Below, piece by piece: positions 58,410 to 64,000 of a stretch of DNA of 64,000 bases. The translations under genes were made by a program, and so were the position numbers. The stretch comes from Nocardia araoensis NBRC 100135. Its GTDB lineage: Bacteria; Actinomycetota; Actinomycetes; Mycobacteriales; Mycobacteriaceae. Positions within the stretch are counted from its first letter, which is position 1, and the number at the start of each line of letters is the position of its first letter. The stretch lies in contig NZ_BAFR01000189.1 in assembly GCF_000308435.1 (NCBI RefSeq), positions 62,001-126,000 of the forward strand. The letters are read 5' to 3'. The notes beneath the pieces are model-generated. The model saw only the letters and a list, made by a program, of their open reading frames with translations, did no database searches and was not told the DNA's origin.

Positions 58410-60245
58410 GTGAGCCATTACAAGAGCAACGTGCGCGACCTCGAGTTCAATCTCTTCGAGGTGTACGGACTCGACGACATCCTGCGGACCGGAGCGTTCG
58501 GGGACCTGGACGGCGATACCGTGCGATCGATGCTGGCGGAGGCGGCGCGCCTGGCCGAAGGACCGGTCGCCGAACCGTACGCCGAAGCCGACCGCAATCC
58601 CCCGGTTTTCGATCCGGCCACCCACTCCGTCAGCCTGCCGGAATCGTTCAAGAAGGCGGTGCGCGCCTGGCACGACGCCGACTGGTGGCGCGTCGGCAAG
58701 GCCGAGGCGGTCGGCGGGGTGCCCGCCCCCTCGATGGTCAGCTGGGCCATCAGCGAATTCGTGCTCGGAGCCCAGCCCGCGGCCTACCTCTACCTGACCG
58801 GTTCGATGATGGCCCACATCGTGCACAACATCGGCACCGAGCAGCAGCGGCGCTGGGCACAGTTCATGACCGAGCACAACTGGGGCGCCACGATGGTGCT
58901 GACCGAGCCGGATGCCGGTTCCGACGTCGGCGCGGGTCGCACCAAGGCGATCGAGCAGGAGGACGGCTCCTGGCACATCGAGGGCGTCAAGCGGTTCATC
59001 ACCTCCGCCGACTCCGACGACCTGTTCCCGAACATCGCCCACCTGGTGCTGGCCCGTCCCGAGGGCGCCGGACCGGGCACCAAGGGCCTGTCGCTGTTCT
59101 TCGTACCGAAGTTCCACTTCGATCACGAGACCGGTGAGCTGGGCGAGCGCAACGGTGTGTTCGTCACCAACGTCGAGCACAAGATGGGCCTGAAGGCCTC
59201 CGCCACCTGTGAGGTCACCTTCGGCGGCCACGGCATCCCGGCCAAGGGCTGGCTGGTCGGCGAGGTGCACAACGGCATCGCCCAGATGTTCCACGTCATC
59301 GAGGAAGCCCGGATGATGGTGGGCACCAAGGCCATCGCCACGTTGTCCACCGGCTACCTCAATGCCCTCGACTACGCGAAGAACCGCGTGCAGGGCAGCG
59401 ATCTGACCCAGATGGCGGACAAGACCGCGCCGAAGGTCCCCATCACCCGGCATGCCGATGTACGCCGGTCGCTGATGATGCAGAAGGCCTACGCCGAGGG
59501 ACTGCGCGCGGTCTATCTCTACACCGCGGGCCACCAGAACGAAGCTGTGGCACAGCACATCTCGGGCGCCGACGCCGAACTCGCCGCCCGCGTCAACGAC
59601 CTGCTGCTGCCGATCGTCAAGGGCGTGGGCTCGGAGCGGGCCTACCAGTACCTGACCGAATCGCTGCAGATCTTCGGTGGTTCCGGGTACCTGCAGGACT
59701 ACCCGATCGAGCAGTACATCCGGGACGCGAAGATCGACTCGCTCTACGAGGGCACCACCGCCATCCAGGCGCAGGACTTCTTCTTCCGCAAGATCGCCCG
59801 CGACCGCGGCGTCGCCTTGGCCCACCTCGCGGGCAAGATCCGGGACACGGCACAGTCCTCCGTGGGCAACGGGCGGCTCAAGGCCGAGAAAGTGCTGCTG
59901 GCCACCGCGCTGGAGGACGTCCAGGACATGGCAGGCCGGTTCACCCAGCACCTGCTCGCAGCCCAGCAGCAACCCGCCGAGTTGTACAAGATCGGATTGA
60001 ATTCCGTCCGGTTCCTGCTCTCCGTCGGCGACCTCCTCGTCGCCTGGCGACTCATCGTCGCCGCCGAGATCGCCGCTGCGGCCCTCGATGCCGACGCCGA
60101 TGATCAGGACCGTGCCTTCTACCAGGGCAAGATCGCCGTCGCGTCGTTCTTCGCCAAGACGGTCCTGCCGCACCTGAGCGCGGAGTGGTCGGTGATCTCC
60201 GACGTCGACATCAGCGTGATGGATCTCGACGAGGCCGTGTTCTGA
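58410..60245 (+). CDS. fadE5: Acyl-CoA dehydrogenase FadE5
   Basis: A 611-residue acyl-CoA dehydrogenase with the same start and length as mycobacterial FadE5. The N-terminus SHYKSNVRDLEFNLFEVYG is nearly identical to it. Flavin and substrate segments are ATMVLTEPDAGSDVGAGRTK, WHIEGVKRFITSAD and QIFGGSGYLQDYPIEQYIRD. It oxidises acyl-CoA at C2-C3 in beta-oxidation over a broad range of chain lengths. The GTG at 58410 matches the family start. The operator-like region at 58204-58300 lies upstream, and a strong terminator follows. Confidence 0.95.
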   Translation: MSHYKSNVRDLEFNLFEVYGLDDILRTGAFGDLDGDTVRSMLAEAARLAEGPVAEPYAEADRNPPVFDPATHSVSLPESFKKAVRAWHDADWWRVGKAEAVGGVPAPSMVSWAISEFVLGAQPAAYLYLTGSMMAHIVHNIGTEQQRRWAQFMTEHNWGATMVLTEPDAGSDVGAGRTKAIEQEDGSWHIEGVKRFITSADSDDLFPNIAHLVLARPEGAGPGTKGLSLFFVPKFHFDHETGELGERNGVFVTNVEHKMGLKASATCEVTFGGHGIPAKGWLVGEVHNGIAQMFHVIEEARMMVGTKAIATLSTGYLNALDYAKNRVQGSDLTQMADKTAPKVPITRHADVRRSLMMQKAYAEGLRAVYLYTAGHQNEAVAQHISGADAELAARVNDLLLPIVKGVGSERAYQYLTESLQIFGGSGYLQDYPIEQYIRDAKIDSLYEGTTAIQAQDFFFRKIARDRGVALAHLAGKIRDTAQSSVGNGRLKAEKVLLATALEDVQDMAGRFTQHLLAAQQQPAELYKIGLNSVRFLLSVGDLLVAWRLIVAAEIAAAALDADADDQDRAFYQGKIAVASFFAKTVLPHLSAEWSVISDVDISVMDLDEAVF

Positions 60246-60267
60246 CGCGCTCGCGCATCACGGTCGC

Positions 60268-60301
60268 ACCGGCCGCCGCATCCGACGATGCGGCGGCCGG
60301 T
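60268..60301 (+). terminator. Hairpin terminator after fadE5
   Basis: ACCGGCCGCCGCATC (60268-60282) pairs perfectly with 60287-60301 around a 4-nt loop, 23 bp after the stop. Confidence 0.85.
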
Positions 60302-60475
60302 CCGCTTCGGCCACTGACAGCCACGCCCGCGTCGTCTAGCATGTGACTCACGTCGCAATACCTGATTCCGCAGTGCCACCGCGGCACCGCTCGTCGACGC
60401 AGTGGCATCGCACGCGTTCATTCCCAGACCCAGGCTGGCGGTGTCCAGCCCATCCGTAGAACGGAGGGCGGGTAG

Positions 60476-62827
60476 ATGTCACTGGAGGAATACAAGCCGG
60501 GAACGGCTTTTCCCGGAATCATCGGACGAACGACCGACGTGTCGAGTCCCGCGTGGCCGCAACCGGTGCGGGCGCGGACGGGCGCGCCGAATCTGCTGTT
60601 CATCGTGCTCGACGACACCGGGTTCGGACAACTCGGGTGCTACGGCAGTCCCATCGCCACACCGCATATCGACGCTTTGGCCGCGGACGGATTGCTGTAC
60701 AACAACATGCACACGACCGCGTTGTGCTCACCGTCGCGTTCGTGTCTCATCACCGGGCGCAACCATCACGCCAACGCCATGGCAGGCATCACGGAGATCG
60801 CCACCGGATATCCGGGCTACAACGGCAATATTCCGTTCGAGAACGGATTCCTCTCCGAGATGCTGTTGCAGCACGGCTACAACACCTACATGGTCGGCAA
60901 ATGGCACCTGGTGCCGTCGGAGCAGGAATCGGCGGCAGGCCCCTATGATCGCTGGCCGCTCGGGCGTGGCTTCGAGCGGTTCTACGGTTTCCTCGGCGGT
61001 GACACCAGCCAGTGGTATCCGGATCTGGTATACGACAACCACCAGGTAGAGCCGCCCGCAACCCCGGACGAGGGCTACCACCTGACCGCGGACCTGGTCG
61101 ACAAGGCGATCTCTTTCATCGCGGGGGCGAAGCAGGTCGCACCGGGCAAGCCGTTCTTCTTGAACTTCTGCACCGGCGCCACGCACGCACCGCACCACGT
61201 GCCCAGGGAGTGGGCCGACCGCTACCGCGGCCGTTTCGACGGCGGCTGGGACGCCTACCGCGAGTACGCGTTCGACCGTCAGCGCGAACTCGGTGTCGTA
61301 CCGCGGGACGCCCGGCTCTCCCGCCGTGACCCCGACGTGCCGGACTGGGGCTCGCTATCGGCCGACGCCCGCCGCCTGGCGGCACGGATGATGGAGGTCT
61401 ACGCCGGATTCCTCACCCACACCGACCATCACATCGGGAGGCTGCTGTCCTTCCTGAAGGAGATCGGCGAACTGGACAACACGTTGGTCGTGCTGGTGTC
61501 CGACAACGGCGCCAGCCCGGAGGGCGGAGCCAGCGGGACCACGAACGAACTGCAGTTCTTCAACAATGCCCCGGAATCGATCGAGGACAGCCTGCGGGCC
61601 ATCGACGAACTCGGCGGTCCGACCACGTTCAACCACTATCCGTGGGGCTGGACCTGGGCCGGAAACACGCCCTTCCGGCGGTGGAAGCGCGAAACCTACC
61701 GCGGCGGCGTCAGCGATCCCTTCCTGGTGCACTGGCCTCGGGGCATCACCGCGCGGGGCGAGCTGCGCACCCAGTACGCGCACCTGATCGACGTCGTCCC
61801 CACGGTTCTCGACGCGCTGGGCATCGAACCACCCGACACCATCAAGGGCGTATCCCAGGCCCCTCTGCACGGGGTCAGCTTCGCCCACACCTTCGACGAT
61901 TCGACCGCGCCGACCCGTCACCGCACGCAGTACTTCGAAATGCTGGGCCACCGGGCCATCGACCACGACGGCTGGCGGGCCGTGTGCCCCTGGCCGGGCC
62001 CGTCGTTCGCGGAGGCGGACCGACCGTTCGGCACCCCGATCACGGCCGCGGACCTCGGCAGGCTCGACGCCCAGCACTGGGAGCTGTACCACGTCGCCGA
62101 AGACTTCGCCGAGACTCGCGACCTGGCCGCCGAGCATCGCGACAAGCTCATCGAGATGATCGCCCTGTGGTACGTGGAAGCCGGCCGCTACAACGTGCTG
62201 CCCATCGACAGCAGCGGGTTGCAACGCCTGATCACGGAGCGGCCGCAGATCACACCCGCCCAGACCCGATACACCTTGCGCCCGGGCACCGAGACGCTGC
62301 CCGCGGCGGTCTCGCCGCGCGTGCTGAACCGCCCGCACAGCGTCACCGCCGAGGTGGAGATCCCGCCCGGCGGCGCCGAGGGCGTCCTGCTGTGCCAGGG
62401 AACCAATGCCGGAGGCTGGACCTTCTACGTCGAAGACGGCCGCCTGCACTACGCCCACAACTACGTGCGGCGCGCCGTGCACCGCGTCGCCTCCACACAG
62501 GAGATTCCCGAAGGGCGCCACGAATTGCGCTTCGAGTTCGAACCCACCGGCGCGCCCGACTTCGCCAATGGGAAAGGCACCCCTGGCACCGCCCGGCTCT
62601 ACATCGACCGCAGCCCGGTCGGCGAGGCCGATTTCCCGTTCATCACGCCGGTCGCGTTCAACCCCGGCGGGATGACATGCGGCGCCAACCCGGGCTCCGC
62701 TGTGGTGCCCGATTACCGGCCGCCGTTCCGGTTCACCGGCACATTGCGCACGGTCGTGGTCGACCTTTCCGGGGAGCTGATCACGGACGCCACGAGCGAG
62801 ATGCGCATGCACATGGCCCGGCAGTGA
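60476..62827 (+). CDS. Arylsulfatase (type I, formylglycine-dependent)
   Basis: A 783-residue sulfatase. The active-site motif is Cys84-Ser-Pro-Ser-Arg88 followed by SCLITGRNHH, so the Cys must be converted to formylglycine. N-terminal metal residues are in LLFIVLDDTGFGQLGCYGSP, and further ligands are in VVLVSDNGASPEGG. It has an extra C-terminal beta-sandwich of about 230 residues as in mycobacterial AtsA and AtsD (both about 787 residues). No signal peptide is seen, so it acts in the cytoplasm or is not exported by Sec. GGAGGG lies before the ATG. It may release sulfate from sulfate esters. Confidence 0.9.
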   Translation: MSLEEYKPGTAFPGIIGRTTDVSSPAWPQPVRARTGAPNLLFIVLDDTGFGQLGCYGSPIATPHIDALAADGLLYNNMHTTALCSPSRSCLITGRNHHANAMAGITEIATGYPGYNGNIPFENGFLSEMLLQHGYNTYMVGKWHLVPSEQESAAGPYDRWPLGRGFERFYGFLGGDTSQWYPDLVYDNHQVEPPATPDEGYHLTADLVDKAISFIAGAKQVAPGKPFFLNFCTGATHAPHHVPREWADRYRGRFDGGWDAYREYAFDRQRELGVVPRDARLSRRDPDVPDWGSLSADARRLAARMMEVYAGFLTHTDHHIGRLLSFLKEIGELDNTLVVLVSDNGASPEGGASGTTNELQFFNNAPESIEDSLRAIDELGGPTTFNHYPWGWTWAGNTPFRRWKRETYRGGVSDPFLVHWPRGITARGELRTQYAHLIDVVPTVLDALGIEPPDTIKGVSQAPLHGVSFAHTFDDSTAPTRHRTQYFEMLGHRAIDHDGWRAVCPWPGPSFAEADRPFGTPITAADLGRLDAQHWELYHVAEDFAETRDLAAEHRDKLIEMIALWYVEAGRYNVLPIDSSGLQRLITERPQITPAQTRYTLRPGTETLPAAVSPRVLNRPHSVTAEVEIPPGGAEGVLLCQGTNAGGWTFYVEDGRLHYAHNYVRRAVHRVASTQEIPEGRHELRFEFEPTGAPDFANGKGTPGTARLYIDRSPVGEADFPFITPVAFNPGGMTCGANPGSAVVPDYRPPFRFTGTLRTVVVDLSGELITDATSEMRMHMARQ

Positions 62828-62853
62828 CGTCCTCGGCAGCGGGAAAATGCGAT

Positions 62854-62903
62854 CCGGCACGGGAACGGCCGCGGGGATCGTCCGCAGGCTGTTCCCGTGC
62901 CGG
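62854..62903. terminator. Bidirectional hairpin terminator
   Basis: CCGGCACGGGAAC (62854-62866) pairs perfectly with 62891-62903 around a 24-nt loop, between convergent genes ending at 62827 and 62924. Confidence 0.8.
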
Positions 62904-62923
62904 TGCAGCACGGCGCCGGACCG

Positions 62924-63718
62924 TCAGACGGTGTCCGACCGGACGGCGTAGATCTCGTACAGTTCGGTTCCGGCCAGGCTCGGGTCCTGGCGCGTCCGCA
63001 CGGACAGGCCGTGCCTGGTCAACAATTCGCAGCACTGCACCAAGCGATCGTCCCGATCGTGCACCTCGGCGACGACGGCACGGATATGGAGCCAGTCCGC
63101 GTCGGCTATGCCGCGCAGCACATCGAGTTCCGCTCGCTCGACATCGACCTTCAGCAGGCCGACCTCCGCGTGGTGACCGTGCTGGTCGAGTATCCGGGAC
63201 ACCGTGGTGACCTCGACGTCCATTCGCTCACCCTCGTGCAGCCCGGCGGTGATGAGCGCGATCGCCTCGTCGTTCAGGCCGCTGTTGCGCAGATAGATCT
63301 CGGTGGCTCTGTCGTCGGCTTCGCGGTCGGCGTACAGACCCGAATTCGCCGACGCCCGTGGGTACCAGGTGAACGGCGCGCTGCCGGGCGCCGCCCCGAC
63401 CGCGACCTGCAACGGGACGCCGTCGGGCACATGAGCGGCCATATTGCGCTGCAGGCAGTCGAAGGTCGCCGGGGCCGGCTCGGCGGCGATCACCCGGACC
63501 CCGGGACAGGTGTCGGCGAACATCATCGCGCTCAGGCCGATGTTCGCGCCGATGTCGAGTACGAGGTCCCCTGGCCGCAGTAGCGCGGCCGCTAGCCGAT
63601 AGAAGCCGTCGGTCGACATCTCGCCCCACAACATCCGCGCCTCGGCCGGACCGGTGCAGGCGACCGTCCTGCCGTCCTCGAGCCGGAGTTGCTGGAGTCG
63701 ATCGAGAGCCTTCAGCAT
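62924..63718 (-). CDS. FkbM family methyltransferase
   Basis: A 264-residue SAM-dependent methyltransferase of the FkbM type. It has VLDIGANIGLSAMMFA for cofactor binding, VIAAEPAPATFDCLQRNMAA, and the conserved VGLLKVDVERAELDVLRGI. FkbM-type enzymes O-methylate natural products such as FK506 or sugars. The ATG at 63718 overlaps the stop of the upstream thioesterase-ending gene by 7 bp, which ties it to an NRPS/PKS-type cluster and suggests it decorates that product. Confidence 0.88.
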   Translation of the reverse strand: MLKALDRLQQLRLEDGRTVACTGPAEARMLWGEMSTDGFYRLAAALLRPGDLVLDIGANIGLSAMMFADTCPGVRVIAAEPAPATFDCLQRNMAAHVPDGVPLQVAVGAAPGSAPFTWYPRASANSGLYADREADDRATEIYLRNSGLNDEAIALITAGLHEGERMDVEVTTVSRILDQHGHHAEVGLLKVDVERAELDVLRGIADADWLHIRAVVAEVHDRDDRLVQCCELLTRHGLSVRTRQDPSLAGTELYEIYAVRSDTV

Positions 63719-64000
63719 GCGCTCGAGAACCTTTCGAGGATCGGGCCGATGACGGCCAGTGCGTGCGGGTGGGTCAACTCGAGATGTCGTGCGTCGACGA
63801 CGGTGTTGTGCAGGTCGCCGGTGATGAACGGCCGCCACGTCCGCACGACGGCGTCGTGGTCCGCGCGGTCTTTGCCCGCGGTGAAGAAGACCAGGTCGCC
63901 GTCGAAGACCCCGGGCCGGTATTCCCGGGCGATGCCGCTCGCGGTCTCGAAACTGTCCATCACCCGGTCGACCTGTTCGGCGGTGAACATCCCGGTGGCG
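63712..64000 (-). CDS. Thioesterase C-terminus of a probable NRPS (partial, runs off the window)
   Basis: Only the C-terminal 95 residues or so are inside the window. The segment PGVFDGDLVFFTAGKDRADH, then WRPFITGDLHNTVVDARHLE and LTHPHALAVIGPILERF, fits the end of type I NRPS thioesterase domains that release the finished peptide. The His of the catalytic triad is likely the one in DARHLE. The gene continues beyond base 64000 and is probably many kb long. A free-standing type II thioesterase is the alternative. Confidence 0.75.
   Translation of the reverse strand, partial: ATGMFTAEQVDRVMDSFETASGIAREYRPGVFDGDLVFFTAGKDRADHDAVVRTWRPFITGDLHNTVVDARHLELTHPHALAVIGPILERFSSAC

Overview
The window comes from a high-GC, mycolate-type actinobacterium, most likely a Nocardia or close relative such as Rhodococcus. 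This rests on strongly G/C-ending codons, frequent GTG starts, many 4-nt ATGA/GTGA gene overlaps, and recognisable mycobacterial-type proteins: a near-complete FadE5, an NmtR/CtpJ metal-efflux pair, FadD3-like and FadD15-like acyl-CoA ligases, a KstD-like flavoprotein and a DUF3556 membrane protein. The assignment is by recall of families; no search was run. I saw no tRNA, rRNA, CRISPR array or intact insertion sequence.

Layout. 1-7.3 kb: a secreted tyrosine phosphatase, a frameshifted alpha/beta hydrolase, a two-gene unit of a PPDK-like enzyme without its PEP/pyruvate barrel and a second tyrosine phosphatase, and an acyl-CoA ligase. 7.3-10.8 kb: an accessory-looking block with an overlapping three-gene operon (HTH-TPR regulator, 2H phosphoesterase, RyR-like repeat protein) and several small ORFs. 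10.8-17.6 kb: two divergent steroid/alicyclic-type oxidation operons (three SDRs plus a KstD-like flavoprotein leftward; an LLM oxidoreductase plus an SDR rightward) around a promoter region with two GTCCCG dyads. 17.7-28.3 kb: a monooxygenase, then a TetR gene divergent from a six-gene, mostly overlapping operon (diiron-type hydrolase, 2Fe-2S reductase, aldehyde dehydrogenase, Baeyer-Villiger-type monooxygenase, SDR, acyl-CoA ligase), resembling mycobacterial mymA-type lipid-oxidation loci. 28.3-35.6 kb: a leftward cluster (acyl-CoA ligase, DUF3556, phytoene-desaturase-like flavoprotein) divergent from a PucR regulator.

35.7-37.9 kb holds what I regard as the most interesting locus: a TIGR04222 membrane protein ending in a Cys/Gly tail, a DUF692 (MNIO) iron oxidase with its ligand residues intact, and a small DUF2063-like protein, all overlapping. 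It looks like a membrane-anchored peptide-modification system. 38-48.9 kb contains mixed housekeeping and accessory genes (phosphoesterase, damaged methyltransferase, MscS channel, lipase-maturation-factor protein, acyl-CoA carboxylase beta subunit, exporter, PP2C phosphatase) and a 68-bp tandem repeat. 49-56.7 kb has an LLM enzyme, a DUF1254 protein, the nmtR/ctpJ pair, gnd and a MarR regulator. 57-62.8 kb has a double-TetR regulator next to fadE5 with an unusual operator-like spacer, then an arylsulfatase. The right edge enters what is probably an NRPS gene (thioesterase C-terminus) overlapping an FkbM methyltransferase.

Gene decay is a recurring theme: a frameshifted hydrolase, a collapsed hydrolase remnant, a methyltransferase with a deletion plus frameshift, and possible gene scraps in three spacers.
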